In this document: piece by piece, positions 1-5,914 of the stretch
How positions within the stretch are numbered: the first letter of the stretch is position 1
Layout: every line of letters starts with the position of its first letter
NCBI GenBank assembly: GCA_937132145.1
Contig: CAKZNY010000408.1
Coordinates: forward strand, 1 to 7,368
Length of the DNA stretch: 7,368 bases
DNA from: an uncultured Paracoccaceae bacterium
Lineage (GTDB): Bacteria > Pseudomonadota > Alphaproteobacteria > Rhodobacterales > Rhodobacteraceae
Direction of reading: 5' to 3'
The notes under the pieces: model-generated
The model's input: the letters and a program-made list of their open reading frames with translations, nothing else
Told to the model about the DNA's origin: nothing
The model's database searches: none
Translations under genes and position numbers: made by a program

Positions 1-998
1 GTGGTCATATAACGCTCGCCGGTATCTGGCAGCATGCACAAGATCACAGATCCGGGGGGGGCGGTTTTTGCGACCTCCATCGCGGCGCCCAGCGTGGCCC
101 CGCCGGATATGCCAGCCAGAATACCTTCTTTGCGGGCGAGTTCTTGGGTCCACATCACGCTGTCAGGCCCGCTAACCGGAACCAAAGTGTCGTAGTTATT
201 GGCATCCAGACCTTCCTGCAAAACCAGTGGTATGAAATCCGGTGTCCAGCCCTGTATGGGGTGCGGTTCCCATGCGCTGTGACCACTGGCTGGCGCACCG
301 TTCGCGAGGCGCTCCTGCGCTACCTTGCTGCCGACAAGTTGGGCGTTGGTTGGTTCGCTCAGGATGATTTTGGTATCAGGGCGCTCGCGGCGCAGCACGC
401 GCGCGACACCTGTGATCGTCCCGCCAGTGCCGTAGCCGCTAACGAAATAATCCAGCCGCTCCCCCTCAAAATCCGCCATGATTTCACGCGCGGTTGTGGT
501 TTCATGGATATCGGCATTTGCCGCTGTTTCAAACTGGCTGGCAAGAAACCACCCATGTTCCTTGGCCAAATCCACGGCTTTATTATACATGCCAACGGCT
601 TTTTCGGCGCGCGGAGTCAAGATCACTTTGGCCCCCATTATGCGCATCAGCTTGCGGCGTTCGATAGAAAAGCTGTCGGCCATCGTGACAACAAGCGGAT
701 AGCCTTTTTGTGCACATACCATCGCCAACCCGATGCCGGTGTTGCCGCTGGTTGCTTCAACCACTGTCTGCCCGGGTTTAAGGGTGCCGTCCCGCTCGCC
801 CGCCTCGATGATGTTCAATGCCAGACGGTCTTTGACCGACCCTGCCGGATTAAACGCCTCGGCTTTTACGTAAATTCGCACGCCTTCAGGCGACAAATGT
901 TTAAGGTAAATGCAAGGCGTATCCCCGATAGTGTCCAGCACATTATCATACAGCCGCCCGCGCCCGCGTGTTTCTCTGATCTTTGATTGGATGGTCAT
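1..998 (-). CDS. cysK: Cysteine synthase (O-acetylserine sulfhydrylase), C-terminus cut by window edge
   Basis: PLP-dependent enzyme that makes L-cysteine from O-acetyl-L-serine and sulfide in the cytoplasm. I translated 332 codons from the ATG at 998-996 to the window edge without a stop. Family landmarks in order: TIGDTP near residue 23; NPAGSVKDR with the PLP lysine at Lys56; the substrate loop TSGNTG at 83-88; the phosphate-binding GTGGTITG at 190-197; HPIQG at 246-250; GISGGA at 296-301; and LPDTGERY at 323-330. Only some 10-20 residues seem to be missing. GAGGG lies 8-9 nt before the ATG. Compared with classical CysK there is an N-terminal extension of about 12 residues, extra residues before HPIQG, and Gly at 299 where GISSGA is usual. 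This may therefore be a cysteine-synthase-like subfamily rather than the main CysK, and cystathionine beta-synthase-like activity cannot be excluded. An 8-G run at 54-61 lies inside the gene, but the frame is intact. Confidence 0.88.
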   Translation of the reverse strand, partial: MTIQSKIRETRGRGRLYDNVLDTIGDTPCIYLKHLSPEGVRIYVKAEAFNPAGSVKDRLALNIIEAGERDGTLKPGQTVVEATSGNTGIGLAMVCAQKGYPLVVTMADSFSIERRKLMRIMGAKVILTPRAEKAVGMYNKAVDLAKEHGWFLASQFETAANADIHETTTAREIMADFEGERLDYFVSGYGTGGTITGVARVLRRERPDTKIILSEPTNAQLVGSKVAQERLANGAPASGHSAWEPHPIQGWTPDFIPLVLQEGLDANNYDTLVPVSGPDSVMWTQELARKEGILAGISGGATLGAAMEVAKTAPPGSVILCMLPDTGERYMT

Positions 999-1049
999 CG
1001 CTTCACTCCCTCGTTGTTACGCTTCTTCCTGCGCTAAGGCAGGTAAAGC

Positions 1050-1065
1050 CGAAATCGTTATTTCG
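1050..1065. promoter_or_regulatory. Inverted repeat upstream of cysteine synthase gene
   Basis: Perfect 6-bp arms (CGAAAT / ATTTCG) separated by CGTT, centred about 60 bp upstream of the cysteine synthase start codon. Position and symmetry would fit an operator or a small leader hairpin in the cysteine synthase mRNA. A second, wider inverted repeat follows at 1070-1075 / 1094-1099 (CTTACA / TGTAAG). I cannot assign either to a known regulator. Confidence 0.25.
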
Positions 1066-1130
1066 CATCCTTACACATTTTCGACAGTTAGTCTGTAAGC
1101 TTGATGAACATACGAATTTCTCTTGAGGGA

Positions 1131-1162
1131 GTGGCCGGATGTGCCTTTCGCTATCCGGTCAC
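1131..1162 (-). terminator. Hairpin at the end of the GFA gene, possible terminator
   Basis: GTGGCCGGAT (1131-1140) pairs with ATCCGGTCAC (1153-1162) as a 10-bp stem with one G-U wobble around a 12-nt loop. On the minus strand the stem begins at the TGA stop codon of the GFA-family gene, so it forms at the exact 3' end of that mRNA. No U-tract follows on either strand, so it is not a textbook intrinsic terminator. It could instead stabilise or process the transcript. Confidence 0.4.
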
Positions 1163-1665
1163 GTAATCTTAATTCCGGCGGCCTCCTCTACAACATGCAA
1201 GCGTTTCAGGCTTTCGGGTGACCAGATGCTTGTCCACTCGTAAAATTCATCGACAGCAGGAACCCCTTTTGGAATCTGAACCACGGGGTGCTTTGTTCCG
1301 GTGTAAATATGCACATCCGGCGAGAATTGGTCGGGATTATCGAGCGTTCCGACACGGATAAAGCGAATGCGTTTTTTTAGGCCACCCATGCTGTAATGGC
1401 TCCAGACTGCGGTTTTGCATTCCGTGCAACGCACAATAATCTGGCCGACCCCACTTGGTGTAGGAACTGTAATTTCCTCGACAGTTCCAGTCAGCAGCTT
1501 AACCCGATCCGCCTCGAACAGGGCGTTTGTCGCAAAAACGGTGCCCGAGTTTCGTTGGCATCCACGGCAGTGACAGCCATGTACGATCAGCGGCTCCAGA
1601 GTTGTTTGATAGCGAACTTTGCCACAAATGCAGCCACCCTCGGTAGTATCAAGTTGCGTGCTCAT
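1159..1665 (-). CDS. GFA/CENP-V family zinc-binding protein
   Basis: A 168-residue member of the glutathione-dependent formaldehyde-activating enzyme family. The family's founding member, Gfa of Paracoccus, was described as speeding formation of S-hydroxymethylglutathione, but most relatives have no assigned reaction. The full set of zinc ligands is visible: CxC at Cys12/Cys14, CHCxxC at Cys31, Cys33 and Cys36, and CxxC at Cys80/Cys83, giving the usual structural and catalytic zinc sites. No signal peptide or membrane segment is seen, so it should be cytosolic. The ATG at 1665-1663 has AAGGAA about 6 nt upstream, and residues just after it lead directly into the GGCICG motif. It lies 65 bp downstream of the globin gene on the same strand, so the two could be co-transcribed. 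A role in formaldehyde or other thiol-adduct handling is plausible but unproven; I would not name it gfa. Confidence 0.9.
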   Translation of the reverse strand: MSTQLDTTEGGCICGKVRYQTTLEPLIVHGCHCRGCQRNSGTVFATNALFEADRVKLLTGTVEEITVPTPSGVGQIIVRCTECKTAVWSHYSMGGLKKRIRFIRVGTLDNPDQFSPDVHIYTGTKHPVVQIPKGVPAVDEFYEWTSIWSPESLKRLHVVEEAAGIKIT

Positions 1666-1730
1666 GAGTATTCCTTTCTTGATAATTCTTCAAATTTATA
1701 CTGACTCGGGTACCTATGAAGGCAGGTCAA

Positions 1731-2099
1731 TTAAGCCTCCACGATGTCGTTTTTGAGGCTGTCGAAGAACGCCATCACTTCGCCGCCTTCATCCGGGCCA
1801 ACCCCCATCTCGCCCGCGACATTACCAGCGATTTCGACAAAACGTGCCCAGTCCGCCTCGCTAATCCCCATGCCTTTGTGGGAAAGCGCCATATTACGGC
1901 CCTTATAATACATTTGCCCGCCCGTTTCCTTGACAAAAAAGTCAATCAAAAGTTGCAGCTCGCGTTCGTTCCGGTCCTCGCCACGGTTGGTCCAAAAACG
2001 CCCCAAAAGGTCATCTTTACGGGCCGAGAGAACGACGTTGGTTGCGAATAATGCGATGCCATCATAACCGCCCAAACGTGAATATAGGGATGTAGTCAT
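1731..2099 (-). CDS. Group 1 truncated haemoglobin
   Basis: A 122-residue truncated (2-on-2) globin, the usual length for the family. The N-terminal LYSRLGGYDGI and the central GG-x5-G run leading into NMALSHKGMGI are group 1 hallmarks; His74 in the latter is the expected proximal (F8) haem ligand. Family members bind O2, NO or CO, and some dioxygenate NO to nitrate. By hand alignment to Mycobacterium tuberculosis trHbN, the distal B10 tyrosine (Tyr33 there) corresponds to Val23, and E11 Gln58 to about Leu51, so the haem pocket seems apolar and ligand chemistry may differ. The 3-residue insertion near WTNRG makes the E-helix register less certain than the B helix. The ATG at 2099-2097 follows AAGGAAA at about 8 nt. 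Neighbours are a secreted protein upstream and a GFA-family gene downstream, all on the minus strand. Confidence 0.88.
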   Translation of the reverse strand: MTTSLYSRLGGYDGIALFATNVVLSARKDDLLGRFWTNRGEDRNERELQLLIDFFVKETGGQMYYKGRNMALSHKGMGISEADWARFVEIAGNVAGEMGVGPDEGGEVMAFFDSLKNDIVEA

Positions 2100-2161
2100 T
2101 ATAAAGTTTCCTTAATTTGATTTATGAATTTCAGTACTTTGTGACGTGATCCGGTTTCCAG

Positions 2162-2192
2162 TGCAGGGCAGCAGACGTATCTGTGCCCTGCA
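2162..2192 (-). terminator. Strong GC-rich hairpin between secreted-protein and globin genes
   Basis: TGCAGGGCA (2162-2170) and TGCCCTGCA (2184-2192) form a perfect 9-bp stem. Inside it CAGA/TCTG adds 4 bp after a one-base bulge, closing on the loop CGTA. On the minus strand it starts about 10 nt after the stop of the secreted-protein gene, the position expected of a terminator. The bases that follow (CTGGAAACC) are not U-rich, so termination is uncertain. It may instead be an RNA stability element or a dyad in the globin upstream region, since it ends about 60 bp before the globin start. Confidence 0.5.
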
Positions 2193-2202
2193 TCGGCGAA
2201 AT

Positions 2203-2772
2203 CTACTCCGGTGCTTCTTTCGTCTCGAATGGCATCATGACGTGAACAAGCGGCGTGCCGCCCCACATTATGTATGGGCCCCCGACAAAAGGATCACTTG
2301 GCATATTTGCAACCATATCCATATTGGGGAAAAGCATCATTATGTGCGCCCCGTCCTTAACCCACACACCGCCATCATTCGGGTCAGTTGCCATCGGATT
2401 GTCGTTGTTCACCAACGCATCACCGGCCAGCATATAGGAGACCCCGATAACATCCGTCGAAAAATCAGCCCCCGCGGCCATCGCTGTCATCCATTTCATC
2501 CAAACAGGGTCATTACACATCGGATGGTCGTCGCCAGGGATCAAGCCGATGCCCGGCATACAGACCCAGCGGTTGGTGCCTTCCCGAAGAACGGTGCCAT
2601 CCACATCCATAATTGTGGCATTGTCGGTAATATCGGCAGGTGCCGCCGTAATCGAACGCGCAATCTTGTCCGCTACGGTTTCGGCACTACCAATCACGGC
2701 GATCGATACCACCGAGGCGGTCAGCAGCGTCGTGATGGATATGCGTTTCGTTAGATTTGAAATATTAGGCAT
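2203..2772 (-). CDS. Secreted Met-rich protein of unknown function
   Basis: A 189-residue protein with a classical signal peptide: basic KR at 9-10, a hydrophobic run from about 11 to 27, and a likely signal peptidase I site after GSA (Ala30). The mature part should be periplasmic. It has two cysteines (Cys71 and Cys86), which could form a disulfide, and 16 methionines in about 159 mature residues. A short pattern occurs twice: HIMM at 143-146 and HVMM at 177-180, each followed by a hydrophobic/proline stretch. It resembles conserved hypothetical secreted proteins of proteobacteria carrying MDxDGTVLREGTN-like and GGPYxMWxGTP-like segments; I know no function for them. The ATG at 2772-2770 has AAGGAG 7 nt upstream. 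It is divergent from the LysR-type gene, which may control it. A metal-binding role is only a guess from the His/Met pattern. Confidence 0.85.
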   Translation of the reverse strand: MPNISNLTKRISITTLLTASVVSIAVIGSAETVADKIARSITAAPADITDNATIMDVDGTVLREGTNRWVCMPGIGLIPGDDHPMCNDPVWMKWMTAMAAGADFSTDVIGVSYMLAGDALVNNDNPMATDPNDGGVWVKDGAHIMMLFPNMDMVANMPSDPFVGGPYIMWGGTPLVHVMMPFETKEAPE

Positions 2773-2863
2773 TAAATTTCTCCTTTTTAGAAAAAATGAA
2801 CAGAAAAACTACGGAGATTCAGTTCTGCTTAGTGCTTCACAATTACAAAACCTGCACTCCGGA

Positions 2864-2892
2864 ATTATAGAAAGTGTTTGCGTCTGGTATCT
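2864..2892 (-). promoter_or_regulatory. Probable promoter of the secreted-protein gene
   Basis: On the minus strand a perfect -10 hexamer TATAAT lies at 2869-2864. Seventeen bases upstream the -35 position reads AGATAC, a poor match to TTGACA. A good -10 with a weak -35 is common at activator-dependent promoters, which fits the divergent LysR-type gene. It predicts a start near 2857 and a leader of about 85 nt. AT-richness of this gap means a chance hexamer is possible. Confidence 0.42.
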
Positions 2893-2909
2893 TACTCACT
2901 CCGCACCCG

Positions 2910-2923
2910 CTGGCCTTTGCCAG
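2910..2923. promoter_or_regulatory. Candidate LysR-type regulator binding dyad
   Basis: CTGGC and GCCAG form perfect 5-bp arms around CTTT. The dyad centre lies about 60 bp upstream of the start predicted from the TATAAT at 2869-2864, near the -65 position typical of LysR-family recognition sites. The span is not an exact T-N11-A box, so the assignment rests on symmetry and position only. Confidence 0.3.
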
Positions 2924-3031
2924 ATTGGGCGCGTTGTCAGTTGCTAAATTTATTACACTCGTCTAGGTTTTTGGGAATTCTAGAAAAATCGACAACTGGT
3001 TTGCAATTATGCACGACGCTGGAGAAAACGG

Positions 3032-3913
3032 ATGAATTGGGATGATGCGCGCATATTTCTGGCCGTCGCACGCGAGGGCTCGTTTAGTAAAGCGGCCAAA
3101 CGATTAGGGGTGCAGCACTCCACCGTTTCGCGCCGCATTCGCGATTTAGAGAAAAATCTGGCAACATTGCTGCTTGAGCGCACAACAACCGGCTTCAAGC
3201 TGACCGAGGCGGGCGAGGAATTAAATGCCTCCGCTTGCAAGATAGAGCGCGAGATTTTGATAATCGAAGGCGCTATAGGCGGGCAAAGCCACGAGGTGGC
3301 CGGAGAGTTGCGCATCACCGCAATCGCCAACATGGCCTCGAGTATATTGATGCCGATCTTTGCACGCTTCAGTGCGGCCTATCCCAAAATCGAGTTGCGC
3401 GTCCAAGTTACAAACAACTCCGTACACTTGGCCGAACGCGACGCCGATGTCGCGATACGGCAAACAAACACACCGTTGGAAACATTGATCGGCACACGCC
3501 TGACCACCGTCGCTTCGGCCGTCTACGGGTCCGTTGAATATTGCGCGGCCCTCAAAGCGGGGCGGGCGCAAGAAAAATGGATCGGCGTTGAATGTTGCGA
3601 ATCACATAAAAACTGGACGAAACTTGCACGACCGCAGGCGGATCATGTATTTTTCGTTGACGACACACAATTGACCGTTGCCGCCATAAAAGAGGATCTG
3701 GGTGTTGCCTATCTTCCGTGTTTTCTAGGTGACAGCGATCCCGCGTTGGTAAGATTTTGCGAGCCTGAAGCGAAACACGACCTCGGGCTATGGCTGCTTT
3801 ACCACCGCGATCTGCGCAACAACATGCGCGTCGCGCTTTTCAGGGAGCATATGCAACGTGAAATCAGGGAGGCCACTGCGCTGTTCGAAGGCGTGGCGTT
3901 ACCGTCAAAATAG
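3032..3913 (+). CDS. LysR-family transcriptional regulator
   Basis: A 293-residue DNA-binding regulator of normal LysR length. The N-terminal winged helix-turn-helix spans about residues 3-62, with the typical GSFSKAAKRLGVQHSTVSRRI recognition core at 16-36 and the FKLTEAG wing at 55-61. A linker helix runs to about 88, and the periplasmic-binding-protein-like effector domain starts at GELRIT (91-96). The ATG has GGAG 7 nt upstream and begins with MNWDDARIFLAVA, the standard family opening. It is divergent from the secreted-protein gene and ends 44 bp before the beta-hydroxyacid dehydrogenase gene, so it could control the leftward gene, the rightward tetronate genes, or both. The effector cannot be read from sequence. 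Several cysteines lie in the effector domain (for example the adjacent pair in VECCESH), but I see no specific redox motif. Confidence 0.93.
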   Translation: MNWDDARIFLAVAREGSFSKAAKRLGVQHSTVSRRIRDLEKNLATLLLERTTTGFKLTEAGEELNASACKIEREILIIEGAIGGQSHEVAGELRITAIANMASSILMPIFARFSAAYPKIELRVQVTNNSVHLAERDADVAIRQTNTPLETLIGTRLTTVASAVYGSVEYCAALKAGRAQEKWIGVECCESHKNWTKLARPQADHVFFVDDTQLTVAAIKEDLGVAYLPCFLGDSDPALVRFCEPEAKHDLGLWLLYHRDLRNNMRVALFREHMQREIREATALFEGVALPSK

Positions 3914-3916
3914 CTC

Positions 3917-3922
3917 TATAAT
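3917..3922 (+). promoter_or_regulatory. Possible -10 box ahead of beta-hydroxyacid dehydrogenase gene
   Basis: TATAAT sits just after the LysR-type gene stop and 35 bp before the GTG start of the next gene. The corresponding -35 position (TGGCGT, inside the end of the regulator gene) is weak. If used, the dehydrogenase would be transcribed on its own with a leader of about 30 nt rather than only by readthrough. Confidence 0.3.
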
Positions 3923-3942
3923 TTGCGACGCACGCGGCAACC
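3923..3942. promoter_or_regulatory. Candidate operator TTGC-N10-GCAA with GCGGCAACC
   Basis: An inverted repeat, TTGC at 3923-3926 and GCAA at 3937-3940, lies directly after the possible -10 box, where a repressor would block transcription. Its right arm, GCGGCAACC (3934-3942), recurs exactly at 5887-5895 in the denD/hydrolase gap. The shared element suggests one regulator for the locus; its identity is unknown. Confidence 0.3.
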
Positions 3943-3957
3943 CTGAAAGATAATATA

Positions 3958-4857
3958 GTGATAAAAACAATAGCTTTGCTTGGAACCGGCATCATGGGGG
4001 CGCCGATGGCCCGTAATCTGGCTGCTGCCGGATTCACCCTTCGCGTCTGGAACCGCACAGAATCCAAGGCCGAGGCATTATCGGACGTGGCCACCGTTTG
4101 CCCAACGAGCGCCGAGGCGACGAGTGGTGCGGATGCCGTCATCACCATGCTGGCAAACGGCGCGGTTGTGACGGAGGTGCTGTTCGGCGCGTTGAGTGTG
4201 GCGCGTGCGGGAACGTTGTTCATCGACATGTCCTCCATCGAGCCAAGCGTTGCGCGGGACCATGCGGATGCACTGGAAACCAAAGGCATGCGCCATCTGG
4301 ACGCCCCCGTTTCAGGTGGAGAAAAGGGCGCGACGGAGGCTACCTTGGCCATCATGGCTGGCGGAAATGCGGATGATTATGCCGAGGCCAAACCCCTGTT
4401 TGCAGCGATGGGACGCGCCACGCACGTTGGTATTCACGGCGCGGGGCAGGTGGCCAAACTGGCCAATCAGGTGATCGTCGGCATCACCATTGGCGCGGTT
4501 TCCGAGGCATTGTTGCTGGCACAAGAAGGTGGCTGCGACCCCGCCGCTGTGCGCGAGGCGTTGATGGGCGGGTTCGCGACATCCAAGATTCTGGACCTGC
4601 ATGGCCAACGAATGCTGGACCGCAACTGGGTGCCCGGTGCCCCTGCCGCGATCCAGTTGAAAGATATGGATAATGCGTTGGCAGCGGCGGCTGAATATGG
4701 TTTGAAACTGCCCCTAACCGAATTGGCCCGCGAGGCGTTTGCCGATATGGTCGACGATCCGGTGCTAGCGCGTCACGACCATTCGGCCTATCTGCGTTGG
4801 CTTGAAATCCAGAACCCGGGCAAACGGCTGGGGACGGGCGAGGACAAGCTGCCGTAA
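3958..4857 (+). CDS. Beta-hydroxyacid dehydrogenase (3-hydroxyisobutyrate dehydrogenase family), likely sugar-acid dehydrogenase
   Basis: A 299-residue NAD(P)-dependent oxidoreductase with the full family signature: dinucleotide-binding GTGIMG at 9-14, substrate-binding DAPVSGGEKGA at 115-125, GAGQVAKLANQ with the catalytic lysine at Lys167, and LKDMDNAL with Lys235/Asp236. Asn32-Arg33-Thr34 after the second strand, rather than an acidic residue, hints at NADP(H) use, an inference only. The start is GTG at 3958, preceded by GAAAGA; the glycine motif begins 8 residues later, so there is little room for a later start. Being beside denD and otnK, it may oxidise a tetronate such as L-threonate, the job of LtnD. 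However, the N-terminal motif differs from the GLGSMGMG type I associate with LtnD, so tartronate semialdehyde reductase or 3-hydroxyisobutyrate dehydrogenase activity is equally open. Its stop codon directly abuts the stop of the convergent denD. Confidence 0.9.
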   Translation: MIKTIALLGTGIMGAPMARNLAAAGFTLRVWNRTESKAEALSDVATVCPTSAEATSGADAVITMLANGAVVTEVLFGALSVARAGTLFIDMSSIEPSVARDHADALETKGMRHLDAPVSGGEKGATEATLAIMAGGNADDYAEAKPLFAAMGRATHVGIHGAGQVAKLANQVIVGITIGAVSEALLLAQEGGCDPAAVREALMGGFATSKILDLHGQRMLDRNWVPGAPAAIQLKDMDNALAAAAEYGLKLPLTELAREAFADMVDDPVLARHDHSAYLRWLEIQNPGKRLGTGEDKLP

Positions 4858-5823
4858 CTATTTGTTAACGATATCATCTTCAAGAAACCACCGAACGGTA
4901 TCCTCGAAGGATTTATCCGCGACAAACCCCATCCCCAGCGCCTTTTGCGGCACAAACTCCGCCCGCCAGCCGCCAACCACGGCCTCTACGGCCACGTCAC
5001 TTTCCCATGTGATCCGTGCCTCGGCGTCGGGACCATTGACGGATGTCATCGCCCCGATCATATCGCCAATCGTATCCGTGCGCCCTGGCAGGTTGATGCA
5101 GCGGTTAAACCCGAAAGCCTCGGCTGGCACCTCTGCTGCGTGCAGAAGGTTGGCAATAATCGTGCGCGGCGCGGAATGCCAAACCTTGAAGTCTTTCGAG
5201 ACCGGACAATTTGCACTATCCCCCTGCATCGTGTCGCGAAAAATTGACGACATGAAAGACGAGGCCGCCGCATTCGCCACCCCCGGTCTGATCGTCACCG
5301 TCGGCAGGCGCACGCCCCGACCATCAACGAAACCTTTGCGCGAATAGTCCTGCAACAGCTTTTCGCCGATAACTTTTTGGGTGCCGTAAGACGATTGCGG
5401 GTTCAGCTCCACCCCGTCGGTCACCACCGTTGGCGCCTCGCCACCATGTGCCGCGACAGAGGATGCGAAAATCACGATCGGCACGTTTCCTGCCTGCCGC
5501 GCTGCCGCCAGAACATTCATCGTACCACCCAGATTAACGCGCATACCAAGGTCGAAATCCGCCTCGGCAGCGCCGGAAACCACAGCCGCCAGATGATAGA
5601 TCACGTCGGGTGCATCGCTGAACAATTGGTTAACGGCAGCCGCATCGCCAATATCTGCCGCCACGCAATCCACGGGAAACGGTGCATCCATCGGGGCCGG
5701 GGCGATCAAGTCGGCCAAAATCAGGCCGGTAACAGTTTTGCCCGCGATCCTCGGGTTGTTTTGCAACGCTTTTGCCAGTTTTTGCCCCAAAAACCCGCCG
5801 CCACCTGTAATCAGAACCTTCAT
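4858..5823 (-). CDS. denD: D-erythronate dehydrogenase (extended SDR)
   Basis: DenD oxidises D-erythronate at C2 to 2-oxo-D-erythronate with NAD+, the entry step that leads to OtnI, OtnK and OtnC. The protein is 321 residues, normal for the family. It has the Rossmann motif TGGGGFLG at 6-13, Asp38 at the end of the second strand (NAD preference), YHLAA at 76-80, the catalytic serine in FASSVA (Ser121/Ser122) and YGTQK with Tyr146 and Lys150. The segment VVSGAAEADFDLGMRVN and the later RPGVANAAASSF and SAPRTIIANLLHA runs match what I recall of DenD rather than UDP-sugar epimerases. The ATG at 5823-5821 follows AAGGA at about 7 nt. The gene is divergent from the hydrolase-otnK pair and convergent with the upstream dehydrogenase. 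The name rests on recall of the family plus the OtnK neighbour; another sugar-acid SDR is possible. Confidence 0.85.
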   Translation of the reverse strand: MKVLITGGGGFLGQKLAKALQNNPRIAGKTVTGLILADLIAPAPMDAPFPVDCVAADIGDAAAVNQLFSDAPDVIYHLAAVVSGAAEADFDLGMRVNLGGTMNVLAAARQAGNVPIVIFASSVAAHGGEAPTVVTDGVELNPQSSYGTQKVIGEKLLQDYSRKGFVDGRGVRLPTVTIRPGVANAAASSFMSSIFRDTMQGDSANCPVSKDFKVWHSAPRTIIANLLHAAEVPAEAFGFNRCINLPGRTDTIGDMIGAMTSVNGPDAEARITWESDVAVEAVVGGWRAEFVPQKALGMGFVADKSFEDTVRWFLEDDIVNK

Positions 5824-5855
5824 GCCAAATCCTTAGTCTATTTCTGCGATTACCT

Positions 5856-5895
5856 GTTGCACGCCGCCCTACATTGGGCAAGTCTTGCGGCAACC
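5856..5895. promoter_or_regulatory. Nested dyads in the denD / hydrolase divergent promoter region
   Basis: The 91-bp gap between the divergent genes contains an outer inverted repeat GTTGC (5856-5860) / GCAAC (5890-5894), an inner GCCC (5866-5869) / GGGC (5876-5879), and the compact palindrome TTGCGGCAA (5885-5893). GCGGCAACC at 5887-5895 repeats the element at 3934-3942. No convincing -35/-10 pair is visible for either gene. The arrangement fits an operator shared by both directions. Confidence 0.35.
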
Positions 5896-5901
5896 AAATA
5901 C

Positions 5902-5907
5902 AGGAGG
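5902..5907 (+). promoter_or_regulatory. Strong ribosome binding site fixing the hydrolase start
   Basis: AGGAGG lies 7 nt before the ATG at 5915. It argues against the in-frame TTG at 5885, which would place this site inside the coding region. Confidence 0.8.
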
Positions 5908-5914
5908 ACGCATC

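Noticed and set aside
54..61. Run of eight G that could be a phase-variation tract
   Set aside because: The reading frame and conserved motifs are intact on both sides, and eight bases inside a housekeeping biosynthetic gene is weak evidence for switching.
144..986. Long plus-strand open frame of 280 codons
   Set aside because: It lies wholly antisense to the cysteine synthase gene, whose conserved motifs are unmistakable; the plus-strand product has no recognisable domain.
2100..2161. FNR/CRP-like half-sites (ATCAA, TGTGA) upstream of the globin gene
   Set aside because: Only single half-sites are present without a matching second half at the correct spacing.
2146..2754. Plus-strand open frame of 202 codons
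   Set aside because: It is antisense to the secreted-protein gene, which has a strong ribosome site and signal peptide; the plus-strand product is a His/Arg-rich shadow with no motif.
2812..2861. CGGAG...CTCCG pair followed by TAGTTTTT in the leader of the secreted-protein gene, resembling an attenuator
   Set aside because: The first arm lies at or upstream of the predicted transcription start, so the stem would not form in the mRNA; the arms are only 5 bp and far apart.
5885..5914. Upstream in-frame TTG start for the FAH-family gene
   Set aside because: The AGGAGG at 5902-5907 and the conserved MKLLRYG opening place the start at 5915.
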